A DNA stretch of 62,506 nucleotides from Actinobacteria bacterium Ga0077560 (lineage in GTDB: Bacteria > Actinomycetota > Thermoleophilia > Miltoncostaeales > Miltoncostaeaceae): NCBI GenBank assembly GCA_001464275.1, contig LNFL01000110.1, positions 1 to 62,506 of the forward strand. The letters run 5' to 3'. The notes beneath the pieces are model-generated. The model saw only the letters and a list, made by a program, of their open reading frames with translations, ran no database searches and was not told the origin of the DNA. Within the stretch, counting starts at the first letter, position 1, and each line of letters starts with the position of its first letter. Below are positions 1 to 8,538 of the stretch, in pieces. The translations under genes were made by a program, and so were the position numbers.

Positions 1-870
1 GGCCCCTCGGGCGTCGGGCAGACAGAGCTCGCGCGGACGCTGGCGGAGTTCCTCTTCGGCGACGAAGAGGCCCTCATCCAGGTCGACATGTCCGAGTACA
101 TGGAGAAGCACGCGGTCAGCCGTCTGGTGGGTTCCCCGCCCGGCTACGTGGGCTACGACGAGGGCGGGCAGCTCACCGAGCAGGTGCGCCGCAAGCCGTA
201 CTCGGTCGTGCTCCTGGACGAGGTCGAGAAGGCGCACCCCGAGGTCTTCAACATCCTGTTGCAGATCCTCGAGGACGGCCGTCTCACCGACGCGCAGGGC
301 CGCTCGGTCGACTTCCGCAACACGATCGTGATCATGACCTCGAACATCGGGGCCGCCACGATCAGCCGGAACACGCCGCTCGGCTTCTCGGTGAGCGAGG
401 AGACCGGCCTGTCCTACGACGACATGAAGTCGCGGATCATGGGCGAGCTGAAGAAGGTCTTCCGGCCGGAGCTGCTCAACCGGATCGACGAGGTCATCGT
501 CTTCCACAAGCTCACCCGCGAGGAGATCACCCACATCGTGGAGCTCCTGCTGGTGCGGCTCAAGAAGCAGATGGCCGAGCACGGGCTGGCGCTGCAGCTC
601 ACCGAGGAGGCGAAGGACCTCCTGGTGGAGCAGGGCTACGACCCCACGATGGGTGCGCGGCCGCTGCGTCGCGCCATCCAGCGGCTCATCGAGGACCCGC
701 TCGCCGACGAGGTGCTCAAGGGCACCCTGCCGGAGGGCACCACGATCGTCGTGGACCGCGATGGCGAGGGCATGAAGCTCATCACCACCGAGCCGGAGCC
801 CGAGGTCGTCGGGGCCACGGCTGGGTCGGGGGCGCAGGAGCCCGCGGCCACGGAGCCCGACGAGTCGTAG
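1..870 (+). CDS. clpC: ATP-dependent Clp protease ATP-binding subunit ClpC, C-terminal part (5' end cut by window)
   Basis: About 289 residues of the second AAA+ module of a ClpC-type unfoldase, which feeds substrates to the ClpP protease in the cytoplasm. The frame is open from base 1. Visible are the pore-loop region [13 protein letters not shown], Walker [13 protein letters not shown], sensor 1 (TSNIGA) and the C-terminal D2-small domain with sensor 2 GARPLRRAI, followed by a short acidic tail. The Walker A reads [10 protein letters not shown]: the invariant lysine is glutamine (codon CAG at 19-21, one base from AAG). A hairpin follows the stop and radA lies downstream, as in many Gram-positive genomes. 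Identity is certain; the Lys-to-Gln change may be a sequence error. Confidence 0.95.
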   Translation, partial: GPSGVGQTELARTLAEFLFGDEEALIQVDMSEYMEKHAVSRLVGSPPGYVGYDEGGQLTEQVRRKPYSVVLLDEVEKAHPEVFNILLQILEDGRLTDAQGRSVDFRNTIVIMTSNIGAATISRNTPLGFSVSEETGLSYDDMKSRIMGELKKVFRPELLNRIDEVIVFHKLTREEITHIVELLLVRLKKQMAEHGLALQLTEEAKDLLVEQGYDPTMGARPLRRAIQRLIEDPLADEVLKGTLPEGTTIVVDRDGEGMKLITTEPEPEVVGATAGSGAQEPAATEPDES

Positions 871-879
871 TTGTCACAC

Positions 880-906
880 GTGCGGGGGGCCGCCGGCCCC
901 CCGCAC
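880..906 (+). terminator. Hairpin after clpC
   Basis: Perfect 12-bp stem (880-891 with 895-906) and a 3-nt loop, starting 9 nt after the clpC stop. There is no T tract, as is common in very GC-rich genomes. It ends only 14 nt before the radA start, so it either attenuates read-through into radA or radA has a promoter very close by. Confidence 0.6.
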
Positions 907-920
907 AATGTCTGGAGTCC

Positions 921-2279
921 TTGGTCCGAACACGCACACAGAGCGTCTTCGCATGCGAAGAGTGCGGCGCATCGCATCCACGTTGGGTGGGGCGGTGCTC
1001 CGGTTGCGGGGCGTGGGGGTCCGTCGCGGAGTCCGCGGCGCCCGCGCGGGCGGCGCGTACCCTTGAGGTCGTGCCCGTTCCCGTCCGTCTCGGTGAGGCG
1101 GCCGACCCGCCGCCCGCCCGTCTGGCGACGGGGATGGCGGAGCTCGATCGCGTCCTCGGTGGAGGTATCGTCCCCGGCTCGCTGATCTTGATCGGCGGGG
1201 AACCCGGGATCGGCAAGAGCACCCTGGTGCTGCAGGCCCTGGCCTCGCTCTCGGCCGACCGCGAGGTGCTGCTGGTGACCGGCGAGGAGTCCATCGCCCA
1301 GGTGCGCACCCGGGCCGCCCGGCTCACGGGCGACACGGACCGCGTCGGCGTCCTGGCGGAGACCCGCCTGGAGTCCGTCGTCGCGGCGATCGAGGCCCAC
1401 CGTCCCGCGGTGTGCGCCATCGACTCGGTGCAGACGCTGGTCTCGGACGCCGCCGACGGCGGCCCCGGATCGGTGTCGCAGGTCCGCCAGGCCACCGGCG
1501 AGCTCATGCGCCTGGCCAAGGAGCGGGACGTCGCCATCGTCCTGGTGGGACAGGTCACGAAGGACGGGGGGCTCGCAGGCCCCCGCATGCTCGAGCACAT
1601 GGTCGACTGCGTCATCACCTTCGACGGTGAGGAGATGCGGGCGCACCGCGTGCTGCGGGCCACCAAGAACCGCTTCGGCTCCACGAATGAGGCCGGAGTG
1701 CTGGAGATGCGCCCCGAGGGGCTCGTCTCCGTCCCCGATCCGAGCGCCGTCTTCCTCGCGGAGGTCGGCGACCGTGTCGGGTCGTGCGTGTTCCCGGCAA
1801 TCGAGGGGAGCCGCGCGATCCTGGTCGAGGTGCAGGCCCTGGTGGGCCACACCGAGGTCGTTCCCCCCCGCCGCGTCGCGGTGGGTGTCGACCGGACCCG
1901 CCTGGCGCAGGTCATCGCGGTGCTCGCGCGCCACGGTGGACTCCGCCTGGGCGACCAGGACGTGTTCGTGAGCGTGGCGGGAGGCGCCCGGGCGATCGAT
2001 CCGGCCGCCGACCTCGCCATTGCGCTCGCCATCGCAAGCGCCCATCGCGGTGTGCCCCTCACGCGTGGGTCCGCGGCGTTCGGTGAGATCGGGTTGACCG
2101 GAGGGATCCGGCCGTCCGGTCACGCGGCGCGGCGGCTCAGCGCAATCTCCGCGCAGGGCCTGGAAACAGCAGTGATGCCACGGATGGCAGGCGACGGCGG
2201 AACTCCTCCTCCGCGCGGGCTCACGCTCGCACCGGTCGAGGACGTGGTGCAGGCGCTGGAGGCCGCCTGCTCCAGATGA
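921..2279 (+). CDS. radA: DNA repair protein RadA (Sms)
   Basis: 452-residue RecA-family ATPase that promotes branch migration of recombination intermediates. An N-terminal C4 zinc finger (Cys12, Cys15, Cys26, Cys29) is followed by the ATPase core with Walker A GGEPGIGKST near residue 91, the RadA-specific KNRFGS motif near residue 249, and a C-terminal Lon-protease-like domain. Full length for the family. The start is TTG at 921, chosen because it keeps the zinc finger at the usual distance from the N-terminus; GGAG at 914-917 is an unusually close ribosome-binding site. The gene follows clpC as in Firmicutes and Actinobacteria. The usual disA partner is missing downstream. Confidence 0.95.
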   Translation: MVRTRTQSVFACEECGASHPRWVGRCSGCGAWGSVAESAAPARAARTLEVVPVPVRLGEAADPPPARLATGMAELDRVLGGGIVPGSLILIGGEPGIGKSTLVLQALASLSADREVLLVTGEESIAQVRTRAARLTGDTDRVGVLAETRLESVVAAIEAHRPAVCAIDSVQTLVSDAADGGPGSVSQVRQATGELMRLAKERDVAIVLVGQVTKDGGLAGPRMLEHMVDCVITFDGEEMRAHRVLRATKNRFGSTNEAGVLEMRPEGLVSVPDPSAVFLAEVGDRVGSCVFPAIEGSRAILVEVQALVGHTEVVPPRRVAVGVDRTRLAQVIAVLARHGGLRLGDQDVFVSVAGGARAIDPAADLAIALAIASAHRGVPLTRGSAAFGEIGLTGGIRPSGHAARRLSAISAQGLETAVMPRMAGDGGTPPPRGLTLAPVEDVVQALEAACSR

Positions 2280-2320
2280 CCGCCGCGGTCGGACTGTCAA
2301 CCAACAATCAGGGGGGACGC

Positions 2321-2875
2321 GTGTTCGAGGTCGGAGACAAGGTTGTGTACCCGCACCATGGCGCCGGGAAGGTCTTGAAGAAGGAGATGAAGGAGGTCCT
2401 CGGTCAGCACCGGGAGTACCTCACCATCCAGATCCTCTACAACGACATGACGGTGATGGTGCCGACCGAGAACGCCGAGAAGGCGGGCCTGCGGTCCGTG
2501 ATCTCACAGGAGGTCGTGGAGGAGGTCCTGGCGGTCCTCAAGGACGACGGCACCCAGATGCCGAAGAACTGGAACCGCCGGTTCAAGCACAACCGGGACA
2601 AGATCAAGACCGGCGACGTGTTCGAGCTGGCCGAGGTCGTCCGGAACCTGTCGATCCGGGACATCGACAAGGGCCTGTCCACCGGCGAGAAGCAGATGTT
2701 CGGCCGCGCGAAGAAGATCCTCGCCAGCGAGCTCATGTACGCCTGCGACATGGGTGAGCAGGAGGCGGTCGACTTCCTGGAGAACCTCCTTGAGGAGATC
2801 GGGCGCGGACGGGCCGGGGCCGAGAAGGTCGCGGCCGCATCGGTGGAACTCGAGGACGACCTCCTGCTGGACTGA
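2321..2875 (+). CDS. carD: CarD family transcriptional regulator
   Basis: 185-residue CarD/CdnL protein. It binds the RNA polymerase beta subunit through its N-terminal Tudor-like domain and stabilises open promoter complexes, notably at rRNA promoters. The N-terminus reads MFEVGDKVVYPHHGAG, the family signature, which fixes the start at GTG 2321 behind a GGGGGGA ribosome-binding site (2311-2317). An in-frame ATG at 2276 that overlaps the radA stop would add 15 unrelated residues and is less likely. The helical C-terminal DNA-binding domain is intact and ends in an acidic tail. A strong hairpin follows directly. Confidence 0.95.
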   Translation: MFEVGDKVVYPHHGAGKVLKKEMKEVLGQHREYLTIQILYNDMTVMVPTENAEKAGLRSVISQEVVEEVLAVLKDDGTQMPKNWNRRFKHNRDKIKTGDVFELAEVVRNLSIRDIDKGLSTGEKQMFGRAKKILASELMYACDMGEQEAVDFLENLLEEIGRGRAGAEKVAAASVELEDDLLLD

Positions 2876-2879
2876 CCGT

Positions 2880-2915
2880 GGAACCGCCGCCCGGGAGTGC
2901 CCGGGCGGCGGTTCC
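2880..2915 (+). terminator. Terminator hairpin after carD
   Basis: Perfect 16-bp GC-rich stem (2880-2895 with 2900-2915) and a 4-nt loop, immediately after the carD stop codon. There is no T tract. It is one of the longest perfect hairpins in the window. Confidence 0.75.
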
Positions 2916-2940
2916 GGAGGGCAGTCCCCCGGGATGGCGC

Positions 2941-2946
2941 TAGCCT
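2941..2946 (+). promoter_or_regulatory. Probable -10 box (TAGCCT) for the uORF/PIN-TRAM transcript
   Basis: TAGCCT lies 25 nt after the carD terminator and about 66 nt upstream of the small upstream ORF. It matches the TANNNT boxes seen before many other genes here. It would give a leader of roughly 60 nt. Confidence 0.45.
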
Positions 2947-3011
2947 TGGAGCCTCACCTCGCGCGAGGATCACAAGCACCGCCAATCCAGCAGAGAGGAC
3001 GCCGAGCACCG

Positions 3012-3077
3012 ATGACCCGCCACCACCACGCGACGGTGACCTGGCGGCTCGGGCGGATCCCCCGGGGGCCCGCATGA
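3012..3077 (+). CDS. Possible 21-residue leader peptide (uORF)
   Basis: ATG at 3012 lies 12 nt after AGAGAGGA (2992-2999) and opens a 21-codon frame beginning MTRHHHATVTW. Its TGA stop overlaps the ATG of the next gene (ATGA at 3074-3077). The overlap would couple translation of the PIN-TRAM gene to the leader. The three consecutive histidines and the coupling resemble a regulatory leader, but there is no family to compare with, and chance is possible in GC-rich DNA. Confidence 0.35.
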   Translation: MTRHHHATVTWRLGRIPRGPA

Positions 3078-4111
3078 TCCTGGTGAGCCGGCTCACCCTG
3101 GCGCTGCTCGGCGGTCTCGCCGCCTACCAGGTCGGCGCGGCGCTCTCGCTGGAGCGGTGGTTCTCGTCCCCGTGGCATTACGTGGCATGGGCGGCGATCG
3201 TCGTGGTGGGCGTGCTGCTGGGGTTCCTGGTGGGCGGCATCGTGGGCCGCTGGCTCCGGGGCCGTCTGAAGGCCATCGACCGCGCCGCGGACCGCCGGTC
3301 GGCCGCGGAGCTCACCATCGGCGCACTCGGGCTCGTGGTGGGCCTGGTGGCCGCCGCCCTCGCGGGCGTCGCGGTGGTGCGGCTCCCCATCGTGGGGCCG
3401 TACCTGCTGCTGCCGGTGGTGCTGGTGGTGGCGTACGTGTTCAGCCGGATCGCGGCACGCAAGCACGTGGACATCCTGCGGCTGGTGGGCGCCCGGTCGC
3501 GCGGGCCCGCCCAGACACGGCTCATCGACACCAGCGCGATCATCGACGGCCGTCTCATCGACGTGGTGCGCACCAAGTTCCTGTCCGGGGCGATCGTGGT
3601 GCCGGACTTCGTGCTGCTGGAGCTGCAGCGCGTCGCGGACTCGTCCGATCCGCTCAAGCGTGCCCGCGGCCGCCGGGGCCTGGAGATCGTGGAAGAGCTG
3701 AAGGCCGAGGCCAACGGCGGCTTCAGCGTCCGCGGCACCGACCCGACCGAGCAGGAGCCGGTGGACGCCCGCCTGGTGCGACTGGCGCGCGAGGTGGGCG
3801 CCTCGATCGTGACCACCGACTACAACCTGAACAAGGTCGCCCAGATCCAGGGCGTCGAGGTGCTGAACGTCAACGAGCTGGCGAACGCCCTCAAGCCGGC
3901 CGTTCTGCCCGGCGAGCCGCTCCACGTGAAGGTGATCCGGGAGGGCAAGGAGTACGACCAGGGCGTCGCGTACCTGGACGACGGCACGATGGTCGTCGTG
4001 GAGGGCGGCCGCCGCCTCCTGGGGCAGCAGGTGGAGGTGGAGGTCACCTCCGTGCTGCAGAGCCCCTCCGGGAAGATGATCTTCGCCCGCCTGGAGGACG
4101 AGCCCGCCTGA
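3074..4111 (+). CDS. Membrane PIN-TRAM domain protein (YacL type)
   Basis: 345 residues. Several hydrophobic segments in the first ~125 residues anchor the protein. A PIN ribonuclease-like domain follows, starting RLIDTSAIIDGRLIDV with later acidic positions (DFVLLELQRVADSSD, TTDYNLNKVA). A C-terminal TRAM domain (about 280-340) is a probable RNA-binding module. The start at ATG 3074 overlaps the upstream small ORF. The position between radA/carD and ispD matches B. subtilis yacL. The substrate is not established for the family; RNA cleavage is inferred from the PIN fold. Confidence 0.88.
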   Translation: MILVSRLTLALLGGLAAYQVGAALSLERWFSSPWHYVAWAAIVVVGVLLGFLVGGIVGRWLRGRLKAIDRAADRRSAAELTIGALGLVVGLVAAALAGVAVVRLPIVGPYLLLPVVLVVAYVFSRIAARKHVDILRLVGARSRGPAQTRLIDTSAIIDGRLIDVVRTKFLSGAIVVPDFVLLELQRVADSSDPLKRARGRRGLEIVEELKAEANGGFSVRGTDPTEQEPVDARLVRLAREVGASIVTTDYNLNKVAQIQGVEVLNVNELANALKPAVLPGEPLHVKVIREGKEYDQGVAYLDDGTMVVVEGGRRLLGQQVEVEVTSVLQSPSGKMIFARLEDEPA

Positions 4112-4132
4112 GGGCGTCTCAGCGGCGCCTGG

Positions 4133-4846
4133 CTACGCGCCTCCGGCGTTCATCCACTCCGCCATGGTGACCCCGGCGAAGGGGTTCCCCGCCGGGACGC
4201 CCTCGTGCTTGGCGAAGGCGTACACGGGGCGCCCGGCCGCCTCCCGGCGCAGGAGCTCGAGCCACCCCCGCCGCGCCTCCGGGCGGTACTCCTCGGCGCG
4301 CAGGCGCACGTAGGCGATCCGGCCGGGCGGCAGCGCGTCCGGGACGTCCCCCGTGGTGTCGGCGGCGCAGATGGTGCCGCCGGCCTCCACGACGGCCGTC
4401 GTGACGGCCTCGTCGTCCCACGAGGCGTGGCGGAACTCCATCGCGAACGGGAGCCCGGCGGGCACCTGGGACATCAGCGCCGCCAGCGCCGCATCATCAC
4501 GCCGCCGCGACGGCGGCAGCTGCAGCAGGATCGCCCCCAGCCTCGCCCCGAGGGGACGCAGCGACTCCAGGAAGTCGGCCGTGAACTCCGGGTCCTGCCC
4601 CAGCGCGGAACCGTGGGTGATGCGCCGATGGGCCTTCGCCACGAACCGGAAGCCGTCCGGCACCGCGGCGGCCCACTTCGCCACGGCGCCCTCGGACTGC
4701 AGGCGGTAGTGCGTGGCGTTGATCTCGCACGCCCCGAGCACCGAGGCGTAGTGCTCCAGGAAGCGGTCGCGGGCGAGGCCGGCGGGGTAGAAGTCGGGCT
4801 TCCACTCCGGGTACGCCCACCCGGAGGTGCCCAGATGGAGGCTCAT
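4133..4846 (-). CDS. DUF72 family protein
   Basis: 237 residues, a full-length DUF72 (YecE-like) TIM-barrel-like protein. It starts MSLHLGTSGWAYPEW with the family's GTSGWxYxxW signature, and later has FRFVAKAHRRITH and a C-terminal YAFAKHEGVPAGNP segment. The biochemical function of the family is unknown. It lies on the opposite strand to its neighbours, with a 21-nt convergent gap to the PIN-TRAM gene. It is the downstream member of a two-gene unit whose first gene overlaps it by 4 nt (ATGA). Confidence 0.85.
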   Translation of the reverse strand: MSLHLGTSGWAYPEWKPDFYPAGLARDRFLEHYASVLGACEINATHYRLQSEGAVAKWAAAVPDGFRFVAKAHRRITHGSALGQDPEFTADFLESLRPLGARLGAILLQLPPSRRRDDAALAALMSQVPAGLPFAMEFRHASWDDEAVTTAVVEAGGTICAADTTGDVPDALPPGRIAYVRLRAEEYRPEARRGWLELLRREAAGRPVYAFAKHEGVPAGNPFAGVTMAEWMNAGGA

Positions 4847-5013
4847 GCGGCGCGGGCCACGCCGGCCTCGTCGTCCTCGCGGGCCCGCCAGGCGGCGAAC
4901 GCCGCCTCCACGGCGGCGATGGGGAGCTCCTCCAGGGCGCGCCGCTGCTCGGTGTCGAGCGAGGTGAGCCAGCGGGCACGCAGCAGGAGGTCTGCTCGCG
5001 CAGGTAGGTTCAT
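4843..5013 (-). CDS. Small hypothetical protein upstream of the DUF72 gene
   Basis: 56 residues starting MNLPARADLLLRARWLTSL, predicted mostly helical, not recognised. I chose ATG 5013 because AAGGA lies 10 nt upstream. A second ATG at 5040 would add nine residues but has its AAGAGG directly against the start. The stop overlaps the DUF72 start by 4 nt, so translational coupling is likely. Confidence 0.55.
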   Translation of the reverse strand: MNLPARADLLLRARWLTSLDTEQRRALEELPIAAVEAAFAAWRAREDDEAGVARAA

Positions 5014-5090
5014 GGCACTCTGGTCCTTCTTCCGGGGCATCCTCTTGTCAATCGGACAGCATCGGGCGCAGCTTGTCGAGTGATTCCTCT

Positions 5091-5783
5091 ATGCGGTGCG
5101 CCGCCATCCTGGTGGCGGCCGGTTCCGGGGTGCGGATGGGGGCGGGTCTCCCGAAGGCGCTGATGCCCCTCGGGGGACGTCCGCTGCTGGCGTGGGCAGC
5201 CGATGTGCTGATGAACAGTCCTGCGGTCGAGATGCTGGTCGTGGTGGGCCCTCCCGGCCACGAGGCCGAGGTCTTCGCGGCGCTCGGCGACGGCGACGCG
5301 GAGGTCGCGGTGGTGCCGGGGGGCGAGAGCCGGTCCCACTCGGTCGCCCTGGGCCTGGAGGCCGTGCCGCCCGGCGTGGAGTACGTGCTCGTGCACGACG
5401 CCGCCCGGCCACTGATCGCCCCGGCCCTCATCCCCGCCGTGCTCGAGGGCATCGCCGACGCCGACGGCGCGATCGCCGCCGCGCCGCTGGCCGACACCCC
5501 CAAGCGCGTCGATGCCGAGCGGGAGATCACCGAGACCCCCGGCCGGGAGGGCCTGTGGCTGGCCCAGACCCCCCAGGCGTTCCGGGCGGAGGTGCTGCGC
5601 GAGGCCGTCATGCACGCCGCCGAGCTGGGGCGCCTCCACGACGCCACCGACTGCGCGTCGCTGGTGGAGGGCGTGGGCGGCCGTGTGCGGGTGGTGCCCA
5701 ACGCGGCGCCAAACATGAAGGTCACCACGCCGTCCGACGTCCGCATCGCCGAGCTGCTGCTGGGCGAGCGCGACGCCGGCTGA
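5091..5783 (+). CDS. ispD: 2-C-methyl-D-erythritol 4-phosphate cytidylyltransferase
   Basis: 230 residues. Transfers CMP from CTP to MEP in the non-mevalonate isoprenoid pathway. The nucleotide-binding start AAGSGVRMGAGLPKA carries the Arg and Lys of the active site. HDAARP, a conserved Thr in LADTPKR and the C-terminal Lys in NMKVTTPSD are also present, so all catalytic groups known from E. coli IspD are found. ATG 5091 puts the motif at the normal distance; an in-frame TTG at 5073 would add six residues. ispF, the second enzyme further along the same pathway, follows after one inserted gene. Confidence 0.94.
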   Translation: MRCAAILVAAGSGVRMGAGLPKALMPLGGRPLLAWAADVLMNSPAVEMLVVVGPPGHEAEVFAALGDGDAEVAVVPGGESRSHSVALGLEAVPPGVEYVLVHDAARPLIAPALIPAVLEGIADADGAIAAAPLADTPKRVDAEREITETPGREGLWLAQTPQAFRAEVLREAVMHAAELGRLHDATDCASLVEGVGGRVRVVPNAAPNMKVTTPSDVRIAELLLGERDAG

Positions 5784-5793
5784 CGGCGTGCGG

Positions 5794-5799
5794 TAACCT
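5794..5799 (+). promoter_or_regulatory. -10 box (TAACCT), leaderless arrangement before the PHP gene
   Basis: TAACCT ends 8 nt before the GTG start at 5808. Transcription would begin at or next to the start codon, and no ribosome-binding site is visible. Confidence 0.55.
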
Positions 5800-5807
5800 C
5801 GCCCGCC

Positions 5808-6671
5808 GTGCTCCTCGATTACCACATGCACCTGCAGCCCGACGGCGTCGAGTACCGCGAGCGGCAGGAGGGCACCTGGGGCGCCCACGGCGGTCCGCTG
5901 TCGGTGGACTGGATGGCCCGGTACGTGGAGCGCGCCCGGTCGCGCGCGATCACCGAGATCGCCATCACCGAGCACGTCTACCGGTTCGCCGAGGTGCGGG
6001 ACTGGCACGACGACGCCTTCTGGCGCGAGGAGGCCACCGCCGACGCCGACGCCTACGTTCAGGCCGTCCTCGACGCCAAGGCCGCCGGCCTGCCCGTGCT
6101 GCTGGGCGTGGAGATGGACTGGCTGCCCCACCGGCAGGAGGAGATCGCCCGGTTCCTGGAGGGACGCCCCTTCGACGTGGTGCTGGGATCTGTGCACTGG
6201 CTGGGCGCGCTCCCCGTGGACAATCCCGGCATGCCGCCGATGGCGACGAACCCCCCGGACGAGGTGTGGGGGCGGTACCTGGACGAGCTGGTCGCGGCGG
6301 CGCGGTCCGGGCTGTACGACGTTCTGGCCCACCCGGACCTGCCGAAGGTGTTCGGGCATCACGCGCCGCCCTCGGCCGTGGAGCGCTTCGACGAGGTGAT
6401 CGCGGCCATCGCCGCCACCGGCGTCGCCATCGAGTGCAGCTCGGCGGGCCTGCGCAAGCCGGTGCGCGAGCTCTACCCCGAGCCGAGCCTGCTGCAACGG
6501 TTCCGGGCCGCCGGTGTGCCCGTGACGCTCGCCAGCGACGCGCACCGCCCCGAGGAGGTCGGGGAGGGCTTCCCCACCGCCGTCGCCGCGATCCGCGGGG
6601 CCGGCTACGAGACCCTCACCCGGTTCAGCGGGCGCGTGCAGGAGCAGGTGCCGGTGGTCTCGTGGGGCTGA
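5808..6671 (+). CDS. PHP domain phosphoesterase, histidinol-phosphatase-like
   Basis: 287 residues with the PHP metal-binding pattern: N-terminal LLDYHMHLQ, ITEHVYRF, GVEMDW, GSVHWLG, LAHPDLPKVFG and the C-terminal TLASDAHRPEEVG. Such enzymes hydrolyse phosphate monoesters using two or three metal ions. The closest characterised group is HisK-type histidinol phosphatase, but the true substrate cannot be read from sequence. The GTG start at 5808 has a TAACCT box 8 nt upstream and no ribosome-binding site. It is inserted between ispD and ispF, which are normally adjacent, and overlaps ispF by 10 nt. Confidence 0.82.
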   Translation: MLLDYHMHLQPDGVEYRERQEGTWGAHGGPLSVDWMARYVERARSRAITEIAITEHVYRFAEVRDWHDDAFWREEATADADAYVQAVLDAKAAGLPVLLGVEMDWLPHRQEEIARFLEGRPFDVVLGSVHWLGALPVDNPGMPPMATNPPDEVWGRYLDELVAAARSGLYDVLAHPDLPKVFGHHAPPSAVERFDEVIAAIAATGVAIECSSAGLRKPVRELYPEPSLLQRFRAAGVPVTLASDAHRPEEVGEGFPTAVAAIRGAGYETLTRFSGRVQEQVPVVSWG

Positions 6672-7141
6672 GGATCGGCAACGGGGTGGACGCCCACCGG
6701 TTCGGTCCCGGGCGCCCGCTGATGCTGGGGACCGTCCCCGTGGACCACCCCGAGGGGCTGGTGGGGCACAGCGACGGCGACGTGGTCGCGCACGCCATCT
6801 GCGACGCCCTGCTGGCGGCCGCCGGCGGCCCGGACATCGGGGCGCTGTTCCCGCCCGGCGATCCGGCCTGGGAGGGCGTGTCGGGCGCGCGGCTGCTCAC
6901 CGAGACCCTCGCCCACGTCACCGCGCGCGGCTACCGGGTCGTGAACGCCCACGCCGTGGTGGTGTGCGAGGCGCCCCGGATCGGGCCCTATCGTGAAAGC
7001 ATGGAGCGGTCGATGAGCGGGATCCTCGGCGCGCCGGTCGGCGTCCACGCCACCACCACCGAGGGCATGGGGTTCACGGGACGCCGCGAGGGCATCGGAT
7101 GCCAGGCGGTCGCCCTGGTGGAGAGCGTGGAGGGCGCATGA
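6662..7141 (+). CDS. ispF: 2-C-methyl-D-erythritol 2,4-cyclodiphosphate synthase
   Basis: 159 residues. Forms the cyclic diphosphate of the MEP pathway with loss of CMP. Zinc ligands lie in GVDAHRF (Asp, His) and HSDGDVVAHAICDALL; the C-terminal signature TTTEGMGFTGRREGIG is intact. GTG at 6662 gives the usual N-terminus (MGLRIGNGVDAHRF) and overlaps the PHP gene by 10 nt. The stop overlaps the cysS ATG by 4 nt, so ispF and cysS are probably translationally coupled. Confidence 0.94.
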   Translation: MGLRIGNGVDAHRFGPGRPLMLGTVPVDHPEGLVGHSDGDVVAHAICDALLAAAGGPDIGALFPPGDPAWEGVSGARLLTETLAHVTARGYRVVNAHAVVVCEAPRIGPYRESMERSMSGILGAPVGVHATTTEGMGFTGRREGIGCQAVALVESVEGA

Positions 7142-8538
7142 CCGATCCGGACGCACCGCGTCTCTACAACACCCTCACCAAGCGGCCCGAGCCGCTCGAG
7201 CCGGGTCCGGACGGCGTCGTGGGGATCTATGTGTGCGGGCCCACCGTCTACGGCCCCATCCACGTGGGCAACGCGCGGCCCTTCATCGTCTTCTCGGTCC
7301 TGCGCCGCTACCTCCAGCGCCGGGGCCTCGCGGCGCGGCTGGTGAGCAACCTCACCGACATCAACGACAAGATCTACGAGGCGGCGCGGAAGGCCGGCGT
7401 GTCGTCCACCGAGCTGGCGGAGCGGTACGGCGCCGAGTACGTCGCCGACACCGACCGGCTGGGGCTGGGCCGTCCCGACCTGGAACCGAAGGTCACCGAG
7501 TTCCTGCCCGAGATCGTCGCGATGATCCAGACGCTCATCGACCGCGGCCTGGCGTACGCCGCCGGCGGGGACGTGTACTTCCGGGTGGACCGCTTCCCCG
7601 GCTACGGGAAGCTCAGCGGGCGCCGGATCGAGGACATGGTGTCCACCGACCCCGGCACCGCCAAGGAGCACCCGCTCGACTTCGCCCTCTGGAAGGGCCA
7701 CAAGCCCGACGAGGACGCCTTCTGGGAGTCGCCGTGGGGTCCGGGCCGTCCCGGGTGGCACATCGAGTGCTCGGCGATGGCCGAGGCCGCCCTGGGCCGG
7801 GGCTTCGCCGTGCACGGCGGCGGGCTGGACCTGGTCTTCCCGCACCACGAGAACGAGATCGCCCAGAGCGAGGGCGCCAGCGGCGAGCCGATGGCCCACA
7901 TCTGGGCGCACAACGAGATGATCGAGCTCGGCGGCAAGATGTCCAAGAGCGAGGGCAACATCGTGCTGCTGCGCGACGCCCTCGACCGGTGGGGCAAGGA
8001 CGTGCTCATCACATTCATGCTGCGCAACCACTACCGCTCCAAGCTGCCGCTCAGCGACGAGGGGCTCGAGGACGCCTCGCGTCAGGTGGAGACCATCCGC
8101 AACGCGGTGCGGAGCCTCGACCGGGGGATCTCATCGCCCGGGACGGCCGTGGACCGTGAGCTGGCGGACGCGCTGGTGCGGTCGCGCAACGAGTTCTTCG
8201 CGTCGCTCGACGACGACTTCAACACCCCCCGGGCCTTCGCGGCCCTGTTCGAGCTGATCCGGGCGGCGAACCGGGCCATCGACGGCCCGGCCCGGCCCGA
8301 CGCCGGCCAGCTGCGCTCGATCCGCTCGGAGCTGGTCCAGCTGCTGGACGTGCTGGGGCTCGCGGACCTCTCCGCCGAGGACGCGGTGCCCGCGGAGGCG
8401 CTGGAGATGGCCGGGCAGCGCGAGGCCGCGCGGGCCGCGCGGGACTTCGCCGAGGCGGACCGGTTGCGGGACGCGATCGCCGCCCTGGGGTACGAGGTGC
8501 GCGACACCCCGGAGGGCCCGCGGGTCACGCCGCTGTGA
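7138..8538 (+). CDS. cysS: Cysteine--tRNA ligase
   Basis: 466 residues, a class I synthetase that charges tRNA-Cys. HIGH motif as GPIHVGN, KMSKS as GGKMSKSEGN. The zinc-binding residues are in YVCGPTVYG, HIECSAMA and HHENEIAQSE. A helical anticodon-binding domain fills the C-terminal third. ATG 7138 overlaps the ispF stop (ATGA) and its own stop overlaps the rlmB GTG. The ispF-cysS-rlmB order is standard for this cluster. Confidence 0.96.
   Translation: MTDPDAPRLYNTLTKRPEPLEPGPDGVVGIYVCGPTVYGPIHVGNARPFIVFSVLRRYLQRRGLAARLVSNLTDINDKIYEAARKAGVSSTELAERYGAEYVADTDRLGLGRPDLEPKVTEFLPEIVAMIQTLIDRGLAYAAGGDVYFRVDRFPGYGKLSGRRIEDMVSTDPGTAKEHPLDFALWKGHKPDEDAFWESPWGPGRPGWHIECSAMAEAALGRGFAVHGGGLDLVFPHHENEIAQSEGASGEPMAHIWAHNEMIELGGKMSKSEGNIVLLRDALDRWGKDVLITFMLRNHYRSKLPLSDEGLEDASRQVETIRNAVRSLDRGISSPGTAVDRELADALVRSRNEFFASLDDDFNTPRAFAALFELIRAANRAIDGPARPDAGQLRSIRSELVQLLDVLGLADLSAEDAVPAEALEMAGQREAARAARDFAEADRLRDAIAALGYEVRDTPEGPRVTPL

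Noticed and set aside
2276..2320. ATG start for carD overlapping the radA stop (ATGA)
   Set aside because: It would add 15 residues before the conserved MFEVGDKVVYPHHG start, whereas GTG 2321 has a strong ribosome-binding site.
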